Below are positions 7,454 through 15,656 of a DNA stretch of 64,000 nt, one piece after another. Made by a program: the position numbers and the translations under genes. The notes under the pieces are model-generated. The model saw only the letters and a program-made list of their open reading frames with translations, searched no databases and was not told the origin of the DNA. The stretch comes from CBDUXP01 sp965371225 [NCBI: uncultured bacterium] (lineage in GTDB: Bacteria > Abyssobacteria > SURF-5 > CBDUXP01): positions 1 to 64,000 of the forward strand of contig CBDUXP010000016.1 of assembly GCA_965371225.1 (NCBI GenBank), read 5' to 3'. How positions within the stretch are numbered: position 1 is the first letter of the stretch; each line of letters begins with the position of its first letter.

Positions 7454-9502
7454 TTAGACGAAGAAGGCGTTGGTGTCTTTGCCCTTCTTGTCCCATTCCT
7501 CTTTCCCCTGCGCCAATACGTCGGCCGGGGTCGCGTCGATGACGCTGCGAGGTACCTCGAAGACTTGTTCGTAGCCGCGTTTGACCGCTTCGAGGTTATC
7601 CTTCACCACCGCTTCGCCTTTGCGCCCGAAGTAATAGTCGAGCGGCTTGAGCACGCGGGTGAACATGTCCTCCTCGCTCATGCCCGACTCCCCATGGAAC
7701 GGCGTCAGCTTGAGGAAGACGCCGAGCAGCACGATGCCCTGGAAGCGCTGCACGAGGGAGTCGTCGTTCTGACAGCTTTCGCGGGCGATGCGCACCGTGT
7801 CCACGCCGAAGACGCGAATCTCGTTCTCGTGAATCGCGTACTTCGCCCACACCGGCAGGGAGTCCCAGAGCCCTTCGGGCGTCTCCTGGTCCGTGTGCTG
7901 GAAGATGATGCCCCCCGGGCCGAGCCCCACGAGCGGGTTTCCCATGTTCCAGGTGTTCGGATCCATGAGCGGCACGAACTCCACCTGCTGGAGTTCGCTG
8001 TGGGTCATGATCTTCCCCTCGGGGGTCGTCGTCAGATACGTGTTCGTGGGCAGCCCCTTCTTCTCGGACCCGTACTTCGGCGACGCCTGGACCGGGAAAC
8101 CGAAGATGTCCCCCAGGCATGTGGCGATCACCTTGTTCGTCGTGACGCTGCCGTACCCGCCGACGGAATGCCCGCGGATCGAGAACGCCCCCTCGGGCCG
8201 CACGTCCGGCTCGTCGTCGACTTCCAGCGCCGATTCGTGCGTGATGCCCAGGCTGAAGTACCGCTTGCCGTCCCCATTCGCCACCATCATGTTGCGCGCG
8301 ACGGCGATCATGTGGCCCGGCGTCACGTCGCGGCTGCCGAGCCCGCCGGTGCCGGTGTAAATCACGGGGATGGTGCTGAGCTTCGGGTACCCGGGCGTGC
8401 CCATGACCGCCTTGGCCAGCGCGGCCTCGATGTCCGCGGTCAGCGGGTTGTCCACCGCCAGGGGCACATCCAACCGCTCGATGACGCTGGCCGCCTTGAG
8501 CCCCTGCAGCACCTCCACCAACTCCGGCCCGGGAAACGGCCGGTAGGACATCACCGCGATCGCGCCGACCTTGAGGCCCAGGGACCGCATGTGCGCCACC
8601 GTGGCAAACGCCGTTTCCGCGGTCGAGCCCATGGAGATGATGGCGTACTCGGCATCCTCCATGCCCACGCACTCGATCATGCTGTGGCGGCGGCCGGTCT
8701 GCCGGTAAAACTCGTCGAAGGCCTCTTGCAGCGCCGGCTTGACCTGCGCGTAGAAGTGCCGTTGGGCGATCTTCCCGCTCATGTAGCTGTCCTGGTTCTG
8801 GACGACCCCGGACATCAGCGGCGCGCTGGGATCCATCAGGCTCCGCAGCTTGTCGGACGGCTTCCCGATAAACGCTTTCATGAACTCCGGCTCGGGCATC
8901 ACCACATCCTCGATGGTGTGGCTGGTGAGGAACCCGTCCTGGACGTTCAGGAACGGCGTGGCGCAATTCTCGGCCGTGCGGCGCGTGATGAGGGCCAGGT
9001 CCGCCGCGTCCTGCGCGTTCTTGGCGAAGACCATGCCCCACCCGGCGTCCGCCACGCCCATCACGTCGTCATGCCCGGCGTGGACGTTCAGCGCATGGCT
9101 CGTGAGCGCGCGCGCGGCGATATGGAACACTACGGGCAGCCGCTTGCCGGAGATCGTGTAGAGCACTTCCTTCATCAGGATGAGGCCCTGGCCGGAGGTG
9201 AAGTTGGTCACCCGCCCGCCGGCGAGCGCGTACCCCTCGCACGCGGACGCGGAGCTATGCTCGGATTCCAGCTCGATGAAGTTGATCTGCTCGTCCCATA
9301 CGTTCCGCTTCCCGTTCGCTACCTCGGCCTGGTACCCCACGCCCATATTGGTCGAGGACGTGATCGGGTACGCCGCCGCGCACTGCGTGATATGCGCCTC
9401 CACGTGGACGATCATGGCGGTGCCGTCCGCGGTCGACGGTATTCCGGGATAGGGGAACGACGCGGCCTCGGCCGGCGCCTCTTGTAGGGTCCGAACTCCC
9501 AT
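7454..9502 (-). CDS. 2-oxoacid:ferredoxin oxidoreductase, alpha/gamma subunit
   Basis: This 682-residue protein matches the N-terminal half of a fused PFOR: pyrimidine-binding domain I (VEAHITQCAAAYPITSST region), domain II, and the gamma-type domain III with IRGHSVGGYGSVTTNK. It completes the enzyme encoded by the downstream gene. The ATG at 9502 (MGVRTLQE) is preferred over an upstream in-frame codon because AGAGG lies just upstream and the PFOR core begins soon after. PFORs are usually one chain of about 1200 residues or four small subunits; here the chain is cut once, between domain III and the ferredoxin domain. Expression probably starts near 9606. Confidence 0.92.
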   Translation of the reverse strand: MGVRTLQEAPAEAASFPYPGIPSTADGTAMIVHVEAHITQCAAAYPITSSTNMGVGYQAEVANGKRNVWDEQINFIELESEHSSASACEGYALAGGRVTNFTSGQGLILMKEVLYTISGKRLPVVFHIAARALTSHALNVHAGHDDVMGVADAGWGMVFAKNAQDAADLALITRRTAENCATPFLNVQDGFLTSHTIEDVVMPEPEFMKAFIGKPSDKLRSLMDPSAPLMSGVVQNQDSYMSGKIAQRHFYAQVKPALQEAFDEFYRQTGRRHSMIECVGMEDAEYAIISMGSTAETAFATVAHMRSLGLKVGAIAVMSYRPFPGPELVEVLQGLKAASVIERLDVPLAVDNPLTADIEAALAKAVMGTPGYPKLSTIPVIYTGTGGLGSRDVTPGHMIAVARNMMVANGDGKRYFSLGITHESALEVDDEPDVRPEGAFSIRGHSVGGYGSVTTNKVIATCLGDIFGFPVQASPKYGSEKKGLPTNTYLTTTPEGKIMTHSELQQVEFVPLMDPNTWNMGNPLVGLGPGGIIFQHTDQETPEGLWDSLPVWAKYAIHENEIRVFGVDTVRIARESCQNDDSLVQRFQGIVLLGVFLKLTPFHGESGMSEEDMFTRVLKPLDYYFGRKGEAVVKDNLEAVKRGYEQVFEVPRSVIDATPADVLAQGKEEWDKKGKDTNAFFV

Positions 9503-9605
9503 AGTGACCTCTGCCTTCCTGCTGCTTGTGACGACCGCTGGACGGAAGGTCCACGCGCCTCCTGGCACTCTCTCCCCCACACCAAGGACCGCCCCCAAGC
9601 ACTTT

Positions 9606-9611
9606 AGCTTA
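9606..9611 (-). promoter_or_regulatory. -10-like TAAGCT of the PFOR operon
   Basis: Read on the minus strand, GATAAGCTAAAG lies about 100 bases before the ATG at 9502. The -35 is not clear, which fits a promoter that needs an activator at the adjacent tandem repeat. Confidence 0.35.
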
Positions 9612-9647
9612 TCAAACTCAGCACCTTCGGCACAGCTTCATCAATGC

Positions 9648-9671
9648 AAGACTACATGAAAGATTACATGA
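9648..9671. repeat. Tandem 12-base repeat AAGAYTACATGA x2
   Basis: AAGACTACATGA (9648-9659) is followed directly by AAGATTACATGA (9660-9671), 11 of 12 bases identical. About one helical turn per repeat and a position just upstream of the PFOR -10 suggest a binding site for a regulator that binds direct repeats. Confidence 0.55.
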
Positions 9672-9823
9672 TCTTCTAGTAGTTTTGTACGGGCCCAGCC
9701 TGCCGCCACTGGCCGCGCCGGCCGGAGGGCCGGATCGGCCCCGGAACGGGCGCCCAGAGCGGACGCGACATCTGGGGCCAAATTTCGGCGGCGCGCGTCC
9801 GGCAGAGGCGGGGAGCGCCGCGG

Positions 9824-11296
9824 TTGTCCGTGGTGTCACCGAGGCGTATCCTTAAGGCCCGGTGCCGCGTGCCGCCTGACAGTCGTCAAGAGCAGCGGAC
9901 TCACGGGCGTGGGGTGTGGCTGATTCTGGGCCTCTGCCTCGCTGCCCGCCTGAGCTTCTTCGCCCTCGTCCACCCGTGGGATCCGCAGGTCGAGCAGCAG
10001 GTCGTGCTTCAGAGTGATGCCCTGGGGTATCACCAGCTCGCGACCACCATGCTGCGGCACGGCCGCTTCGCCACGGAAGGCGCGGGCGAAGCCGAAGCGT
10101 TGCGCACACCGGGCTACCCCGTCTTCGTGGCGACGGTCTATGCGCTGGTCGGTGTTCGCCCCTGGGCCGTATTGCTGGTCCAGGCCGTGGTGGACACCAT
10201 CGCCTGCGGTGTGCTGTTCCTCGCGCTGTCCCACTGCGTGGCGGGTCGCCCCGCCTCCGTCGCCGCCGCGCTCTACGCGCTCAATCCGCTGTGCATCCTG
10301 TACTCCTCCACGCTCATGAGCGACGTCCTGTTCGTGGGTCTCTGCATCGGGGCGTTCTTCTGGTGGATGCGCGCCATGACGGCCCCCAGCCCGGGGCGGC
10401 GCGCCGCGATCGGCTACGGACTGTCGAGCCTGACGATGGGCCTGGCGACGCTGGTGCGGCCGGTGGCGCTGTATGTACTCGTGCCCATGCTCGCGTTCGT
10501 GCTGATCGCGCATCGGCGTGACGGCAGGCACGCCGTCGCCTATGCCGGCGTGTATCTCCTGGGCTTCACGCTCGCGCTCTCTCCGTGGCTGTGGCGGAAT
10601 CATCAGGAGTTTGGCCGCTGGGCGCTTTCCACGTCGGGGGACTACAACCTGTTGCGGCTGTACGTGGCCCCCATGGAAGCCGCGCGCCGGCAGCAAGACG
10701 TCAATACCGTGCGCGCGGCGCTCATGCAGGAGGCGGAGGCGCGCCTTGAAGCCGACGGGCTGCCCGCGGAGACCCTCACCCCGTTCGACCGATTCGCGTA
10801 CTGTCGCCGCGTAGCCGTGGACTACATCCGCGCACGGCCGGGCAGCTTCGCGCGCAGTACGGCGCTGGGGCTGGTACACACACTGACGAGTCTCAACACT
10901 TCGACCTACGCGGAAACGCTCGGCCGCCGGGGCACCGTCGTCGAACTCAAGGGGCAACCCGTGGGCGTCGGTCTCGTTGGAGCGTTCCTCCAACGGAAGT
11001 CGCCGACCGAGCTAGTGGTGGCGGCGCTCGTCGCGCCGTACATGCTGCTCTGCTACGCGACCGCCGTCGTGGGGGCGGTCGTCGCGTGGCGCCGGCATCC
11101 GCAACTGCGCCTGCTCGCGGCCTGCGCGCTGCTGGCGGCGTACTTCATTCTCGTCACCGGCGCCGCCGGCCTCGCGCGGTTTAAAATGCCGGCCATCCCG
11201 TTCTACCTCGCCTTTTCCGGCATCGGGCTCACCGTGGTGCTTGAGCGGCTGAAGCGCCCCAGCGCTCCGGACTCCACTCCCGAGCCGCCGGGTTGA
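9824..11296 (+). CDS. GT-C family membrane glycosyltransferase (ArnT/PMT-like)
   Basis: This is a roughly 490-residue polytopic protein with about ten hydrophobic segments. The first luminal loop carries the acidic residues and the RTPGYP motif typical of polyprenyl-phosphate-sugar transferases of the PMT_2/ArnT group. Such enzymes move a sugar from a lipid carrier to lipid or protein on the outer face of the membrane. The TTG at 9824 is taken as start because GGGGAG lies about eight bases upstream; in-frame GTG codons at 9830 and 9833 are alternatives. The stop is four bases before the next start, so it shares an operon with the LLM gene, though no functional link is evident. Confidence 0.85.
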   Translation: MSVVSPRRILKARCRVPPDSRQEQRTHGRGVWLILGLCLAARLSFFALVHPWDPQVEQQVVLQSDALGYHQLATTMLRHGRFATEGAGEAEALRTPGYPVFVATVYALVGVRPWAVLLVQAVVDTIACGVLFLALSHCVAGRPASVAAALYALNPLCILYSSTLMSDVLFVGLCIGAFFWWMRAMTAPSPGRRAAIGYGLSSLTMGLATLVRPVALYVLVPMLAFVLIAHRRDGRHAVAYAGVYLLGFTLALSPWLWRNHQEFGRWALSTSGDYNLLRLYVAPMEAARRQQDVNTVRAALMQEAEARLEADGLPAETLTPFDRFAYCRRVAVDYIRARPGSFARSTALGLVHTLTSLNTSTYAETLGRRGTVVELKGQPVGVGLVGAFLQRKSPTELVVAALVAPYMLLCYATAVVGAVVAWRRHPQLRLLAACALLAAYFILVTGAAGLARFKMPAIPFYLAFSGIGLTVVLERLKRPSAPDSTPEPPG

Positions 11297-11300
11297 CGCC

Positions 11301-12179
11301 ATGCGCTTCGGGCTCCATCTTCCAAACGTGGGATTCGACGGCGATCCCCGTGTGCTCGCGGACCTCGCCGGGGAAGCGGAAGCGGCGGGATGGGACGGTG
11401 CCTTTGTCTGGGATACGGTGAATGTCGGCCCCCCCGATTTCCCCGAGCCCCAGCCCACGATCGATGTATGGATCGCCCTGGCGGCCATGGCCACGTGCAC
11501 CCAGCACCTCCGCCTCGGGCCGCTGGTCACCCCGCTGTCCCGGCGGCGGCCCTGGAACGTGGCGCGTCAGGCCGCCACCCTCGATCGCCTCGCCCAGGGC
11601 CGGCTCATCCTCCCCGTTGGACTCGGCAGCGTCCCGGACGGCGGGTTCTGCAACGTGGGTGAGGCGACGGACCTCAAGATCCGCGCGGAACGGCTGGACG
11701 AAGCGCTGGCCATCCTGGACGGCCTCTGGCGTGCCAAGCCGTTCCGCTTCGAGGGGACGCATTTTCAGGTGGACGAGATGACGTTCCTCCCGGCACCGGT
11801 GCAGCGCCCGCGCATTCCCATCTGGGTTTGGGCGCCCTGGCCCCGCCCGCGGCCCATGCGGCGCGCGCTGCGGTGGGACGGATTGTTCGCGTTTAATATG
11901 ACCCGGGAGGGGCGGATAACCGAAATGACGCCCGCCGAAATCGTCGAGTTGAAAGCGTACGTCGAGGAGCACCGCACGGCAACCACGCCGTTCGACCTCA
12001 TCATGGAATCCACCATGCCCAACGACCCGCAGGAGAAGTCCATCGACACCATCCGCGCCTACGCGGAGGCGGGCGTCACCTGGTGGCTGGAATCGGTGTA
12101 CAAGCTCGTGGCCCCGCCCGCCGGGTCGGTCGAGGCGCTCCGCGCCCGCATTCGGAACGGCCCCCCGCAACTCGGGTAA
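11301..12179 (+). CDS. LLM-class (luciferase-like) flavin/F420 oxidoreductase
   Basis: This 292-residue (beta/alpha)8 protein starts MRFGLHLPNVGFDG and carries the family's ARQAATLDRLAQGRLILPVGLG segment that shapes the cofactor pocket. Family members use FMN or F420 as a dissociable cofactor for oxidation or oxygenation of small organics. It is slightly shorter than many homologues (300-350), but the fold appears complete. It follows the glycosyltransferase by four bases. A Ddn-like protein elsewhere in the window makes F420 a reasonable guess, but it cannot be read from this sequence alone. Confidence 0.88.
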   Translation: MRFGLHLPNVGFDGDPRVLADLAGEAEAAGWDGAFVWDTVNVGPPDFPEPQPTIDVWIALAAMATCTQHLRLGPLVTPLSRRRPWNVARQAATLDRLAQGRLILPVGLGSVPDGGFCNVGEATDLKIRAERLDEALAILDGLWRAKPFRFEGTHFQVDEMTFLPAPVQRPRIPIWVWAPWPRPRPMRRALRWDGLFAFNMTREGRITEMTPAEIVELKAYVEEHRTATTPFDLIMESTMPNDPQEKSIDTIRAYAEAGVTWWLESVYKLVAPPAGSVEALRARIRNGPPQLG

Positions 12180-12201
12180 ATCCGTCGCGGGTGCGTGCGG
12201 G

Positions 12202-12207
12202 TATCAT
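12202..12207 (+). promoter_or_regulatory. -10 element TATCAT before the thioesterase
   Basis: GGGTATCAT lies 22 bases before the ATG at 12230. An apparent ATG inside it (12206) would start translation within the promoter, which favours the later start. Confidence 0.5.
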
Positions 12208-12229
12208 GACGCGCCCGAGGAATCTGCGC

Positions 12230-12637
12230 ATGTCCACTGATGATACCGCCAGCCGCCCGCCCAACTTTCCCCTCTCCGTGGGGATTGAAGTGGTGGAAGC
12301 CGAACACGGCCGGTCGCTGGCGCGATTGACGGTGCGCCCGGATCACCAGGCCGGCAACGGCTACATGCACGCGGGAGTGGTGGCCACGATCGCGGACACG
12401 ACGTGCGCCGCAGGATGCATGAATAGTTTGCCCGAGGGCGCCCTCAACTTCACGACGGTGGAATTGAAGATCAACTTCGTGGGCAGCGCGCAGGACGGCG
12501 CGCTGCGGTGTGAAGCGAAGATGAAACACGGCGGCCGGACGACGCAGGTGTGGGAAGCCACCGTGTCGGACGAGGCCACGGGCAAGAACCTCGCCTTCTT
12601 TACCTGCACGCAGATGGTCCTCTACCCGCGATCCTGA
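12230..12637 (+). CDS. PaaI-like hotdog thioesterase
   Basis: This 135-residue protein has a single hotdog fold. The motif GYMHAGVVATIADTTC carries the HAG-type loop and acidic residue used by PaaI/4HBT thioesterases to hydrolyse acyl-CoA thioesters; the C-terminal beta strands end in the usual CTQMVLYP-like segment. The ATG at 12230 is preferred because GAGGA at 12217-12221 is eight bases upstream and the TATCAT promoter lies before it. Its role may be release of CoA from dead-end acyl-CoAs. It appears to be transcribed alone. Confidence 0.88.
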   Translation: MSTDDTASRPPNFPLSVGIEVVEAEHGRSLARLTVRPDHQAGNGYMHAGVVATIADTTCAAGCMNSLPEGALNFTTVELKINFVGSAQDGALRCEAKMKHGGRTTQVWEATVSDEATGKNLAFFTCTQMVLYPRS

Positions 12638-12683
12638 CGCTGCGCTGGGTCATCGGCCCGTGATAACCGCCGGCCGCCTGTGC

Positions 12684-12689
12684 AATAAT
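12684..12689 (+). promoter_or_regulatory. -10-like AATAAT before the DUF4153 gene
   Basis: TGCAATAATGG is the only AT-rich spot in the 171-base gap and lies about 120 bases before the ATG at 12809. Confidence 0.4.
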
Positions 12690-12808
12690 GGAATGACTCG
12701 ACGCTGCGCCGCACCCCCCCCGTGCTCGTACCGCGCGCGCCCGACGCATCCGTCCTGAAGCGCGCCGGGGACGTGGGAATCGCAGCCCCGTGTCGAGGGG
12801 AGTGACCT

Positions 12809-14560
12809 ATGCCGACCGTTGAGATGCGCCGGCCCGCCACCACCACCGGCCTCCTGTTCGCCGCTATCGGGTTGGTCGAAGGCCTCGCCTGGTGGGCGAC
12901 CGACGCGCTAGACCCCGTCTTTCTACGGATCGCACGGCTACCCATGTGCCTCGTGTTCTTTGTATCGAGCGTGGGTCTGGTCGCGCGTTTCACCTGGACG
13001 GGCCGGGATTTGCGCCGGTGGATCGCGGTTGCGGGCGGGCTCGGCCTCGCCGTAGCCGCCATCACCTGGAGCGTGTGGGGGCATCTGCCTGCGGGTGAAG
13101 TCGAATACGCCGGGGACAAGATCCGGGGCAGCGCGTGGATCATGGGCGTGTTCGCGTTGCTCTATGTGGCGACCCCGTTCGCGCAGATTTTCCAGAGGAG
13201 CGGCCGGCGACAGTTCCCCTACCCCGGCCTGTTCGAACACAGTTGGAACAACTTCTTCATCGGCATGGTCGCATGGATGTTTTCGGGGGCGTTCTGGCTC
13301 GTTTTGATGGTGTGGGCGGGATTGTTCAAGGTTATCGAGATCGATTTCTTTGCCGAACTGTTCGAGAGAGAGGGCTTCAGATACGTCGCCACGTTCACCA
13401 CGGTCGGCTACGGATTCGCTCTCGGACGCACGAGCGAGCGCATCATCAGCACCATGCGTCGCATCGCGCTCATGACCGCGCACGCGCTGCTGCCGCTCGT
13501 GGCGTTCGTCGCGTTGTTGTTCCTCGGCGCGCTCGCGTTTACCGGGCTCGAACCCCTGTGGGAAACCCGGAGTGCGACGACGCTGGTGCTAACCCTGATG
13601 GCCTTCATCGTCGTCATGTTCAACGGGGTGTTCGAGGATGGGGAGGCCGACCCGCCGTACCCCAGCTGGGTGCGTGGGCTGCTCCGCGCCACGCTCCTGG
13701 CGTTGCCCGCCTACGCGGCCATCGCCTACGCGGGCACGAAGCTGCGTGTGGACCAGTACGGGTTGACGACCCAGCGCGTGTATGCGTTGGTGTTCGACGG
13801 GGTAGCCGCCATCTACGCCCTCGGGTACGCCGGCGCGGCGCTGTCGCGGACCGGGCCGTGGTTGGGGCTGGTGCGGCAGATCAACGTGCGGGCGGCGCTC
13901 ATCGTGGCGGGTCTGCTGATCCTCCTGCAGCTCTATCCGCTCGATCCCATGCGCCTCAGCGCGGCGAATCAGTCCGCGCGGCTCGCCACGGAGGACGTGC
14001 AACCGGCGGACTTCGACTTCGCCACCATGCGGTTCCGCCTGGGGCATTACGGGTGGGACGCGCTCGCCAAGTTGGAGGACATGGTGGATCACCCCCAAGC
14101 AGTGGCCATTGCTGACGAAATCGCGTTCGTGCGCGCCGCGGAGGCATTCTGGGCTGCGGGCAATCGCCGCGAACCCCTGACGTTGGAGCGGATGACCTTG
14201 CTCCCGGCCGACATGCAACTGCCCGACGCCGTGTTCGATCTCATGGCCGAACAGACCAGGGAGAGCTTCGACAACTGCGAGGAGGACGGTGTCTGCACCG
14301 TGTTGGCGGCCGATCTGGATGGGGACGGCACACTCGAGTACTGCTTCGTGGGCGACCGGCGCTGGTACCAACCGCAATGCTGGGGCCAGAGCGCGACGGG
14401 TGAATGGGAGTCGATCGGCCACCTCGCGTACCGCGGTGAAGCGGGTCGGCCGGATCGCGAAGCGTTGGTCGCCGCCCTGGGGGACGGCCCCATCGAGGTG
14501 CGACCGTCTCCGTACGGGGACATCGTGCTGCCCGAGGGCGTGTTCCAATTGGTGCGCTGA
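12809..14560 (+). CDS. DUF4153-type polytopic membrane protein
   Basis: This 583-residue protein has about ten hydrophobic segments in residues 15-390, including the YGLTTQRVYAL motif that marks the DUF4153 family. The C-terminal 190 residues are soluble and contain DLDGDGTLEYCF, an FG-GAP/EF-hand-like calcium loop, plus several cysteines and tryptophans. The ATG has GGGGAG about ten bases upstream. The function of the family is unknown. A hairpin follows the stop, so the gene is probably monocistronic. The soluble tail suggests an exported or periplasmic module fused to the membrane domain. Confidence 0.8.
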   Translation: MPTVEMRRPATTTGLLFAAIGLVEGLAWWATDALDPVFLRIARLPMCLVFFVSSVGLVARFTWTGRDLRRWIAVAGGLGLAVAAITWSVWGHLPAGEVEYAGDKIRGSAWIMGVFALLYVATPFAQIFQRSGRRQFPYPGLFEHSWNNFFIGMVAWMFSGAFWLVLMVWAGLFKVIEIDFFAELFEREGFRYVATFTTVGYGFALGRTSERIISTMRRIALMTAHALLPLVAFVALLFLGALAFTGLEPLWETRSATTLVLTLMAFIVVMFNGVFEDGEADPPYPSWVRGLLRATLLALPAYAAIAYAGTKLRVDQYGLTTQRVYALVFDGVAAIYALGYAGAALSRTGPWLGLVRQINVRAALIVAGLLILLQLYPLDPMRLSAANQSARLATEDVQPADFDFATMRFRLGHYGWDALAKLEDMVDHPQAVAIADEIAFVRAAEAFWAAGNRREPLTLERMTLLPADMQLPDAVFDLMAEQTRESFDNCEEDGVCTVLAADLDGDGTLEYCFVGDRRWYQPQCWGQSATGEWESIGHLAYRGEAGRPDREALVAALGDGPIEVRPSPYGDIVLPEGVFQLVR

Positions 14561-14567
14561 CCCATGG

Positions 14568-14590
14568 CGCCGGGCCTGTCCGGCCCGGCG
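14568..14590 (+). terminator. Hairpin terminator after the DUF4153 gene
   Basis: CGCCGGGCC (14568-14576) and GGCCCGGCG (14582-14590) form a perfect nine-base-pair stem with a five-base loop, eight bases after the stop. No T-tract follows; the next promoter starts nine bases later. Confidence 0.6.
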
Positions 14591-14598
14591 GTGTGTGC

Positions 14599-14604
14599 CA
14601 TAAT
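14599..14604 (+). promoter_or_regulatory. -10 element CATAAT before the aldo/keto reductase
   Basis: GCCATAATGTGCGG lies 33 bases before the ATG at 14637 and directly after the hairpin. Confidence 0.5.
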
Positions 14605-14636
14605 GTGCGGCGCCCGGCGCGAGGAACGAGGTGCCC

Positions 14637-15515
14637 ATGATCCCCACACAACCATTCGGACAGACCGGCCACGACAGCACGCGGATCATCTTCGGCGCGG
14701 CGGCGCTCGGGGGGATGCGCCAGGAGAAGGCGGACCAGGTGTTGGAGGTTCTCCTGGAGTACGGCATCAACCATATTGATACCGCCGCGGCGTACGGCGA
14801 ATCCGAGCTGCGCATCGCGCCGTGGATGCCGGAGCAACGCGACAAGTTTTTCTTGGCCACTAAGACGCGCGAGCGCACGGCCGAAGGCGCGCGCGAGGGG
14901 TTGCACCGGTCACTTGAACGGCTCGGCGTGGATCACGTGGACCTGATTCAGATGCACAACCTGGTGGACGAAGAGGGATGGACCACCGCGTTCGGGGCCG
15001 GCGGCGCGCTGGAAGCGCTCGTGCAGGCGCGCGAGGAAGGCCTGACGCGCTTCATCGGCGTCACCGGCCACGGCACACACGTGGCGGACATGCACCTGCG
15101 CAGCCTGGACCGCTTCCCGTTCGATTCCGTGCTGCTGCCCTACAACTTCCCCATGCTGCGGCAGCCCGAGTACGCCGTCGACATCGAGATGTTGCTCGGA
15201 CTCTGCGCGCAACGGGGCGTCGCGGTGCAGACCATCAAGTCGGTAGCGCGAAGGCGGTGGTCGGAGGAGACGCAGCGGCGATTCAGTTGGTACGAGCCCC
15301 TCAAGGAGCCGGGCGCCATTCGCCGCGCGGTGCACTATGTGCTCGGCCGCCCGGGGGTTTTCCTGAACACGTCCAGCGACGCGACCATCTTGCGCCTCAT
15401 CCTCGACGCCGCCACCGAGGTTCCCGCCACGCCCGCCGACGACGAGATGGAAGCGGACATCGCCGCGTTCGCCATGGAGCCACTGTTCGTCCGCGGCATG
15501 TCGGACGTGATCTGA
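14637..15515 (+). CDS. Aldo/keto reductase family oxidoreductase
   Basis: This 292-residue TIM-barrel NAD(P)H-dependent reductase has the full catalytic tetrad: D48 and Y53 in HIDTAAAYGESE, K76 in FLATKT, and H107 in IQMHN. The ATG at 14637 follows GAGGAACGAGG at a good distance; an upstream GTG at 14631 is possible. It resembles the YghZ/Tas-like group that reduces aldehydes and ketones. An aldehyde dehydrogenase gene follows with its own promoter, but a shared pathway is not demonstrated. Confidence 0.92.
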   Translation: MIPTQPFGQTGHDSTRIIFGAAALGGMRQEKADQVLEVLLEYGINHIDTAAAYGESELRIAPWMPEQRDKFFLATKTRERTAEGAREGLHRSLERLGVDHVDLIQMHNLVDEEGWTTAFGAGGALEALVQAREEGLTRFIGVTGHGTHVADMHLRSLDRFPFDSVLLPYNFPMLRQPEYAVDIEMLLGLCAQRGVAVQTIKSVARRRWSEETQRRFSWYEPLKEPGAIRRAVHYVLGRPGVFLNTSSDATILRLILDAATEVPATPADDEMEADIAAFAMEPLFVRGMSDVI

Positions 15516-15613
15516 GGGCGGGGCCCGCGTCTACAGGGTGGCAGAAAGTGTGGCTCTACGCTGTGGGAGCCAAGTGGCCCGGGGGGAGCCTCCGTCCAGC
15601 CGAAGTCCTGATA

Positions 15614-15619
15614 TATAGT
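15614..15619 (+). promoter_or_regulatory. -10 element TATAGT before the aldehyde dehydrogenase
   Basis: ATATATAGTAC lies 38 bases before the GTG start at 15657. No convincing -35 is seen 16-18 bases upstream. Confidence 0.55.
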
Positions 15620-15656
15620 ACTGCGCGCTAGGCCAACCTGAACGAGGAGCGGTGCC

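Larger units (their letters stand above)
9503..9823. other. Intergenic regulatory region between the PFOR operon and the glycosyltransferase
   Basis: No gene is seen in these 321 bases. On the minus strand there is a -10-like TAAGCT at 9606-9611 for the PFOR operon, and just upstream of it an AT-rich tandem 12-base repeat (9648-9671). The rest is GC-rich sequence with short GGCC/CCGG inversions and no convincing promoter for the plus-strand gene. Confidence 0.5.

Noticed and set aside
5786-9487. Long plus-strand open frames of 549 and 680 codons
   Set aside because: They run antisense to the two PFOR subunit genes, whose motifs are complete; they carry no family motif and no ribosome site.
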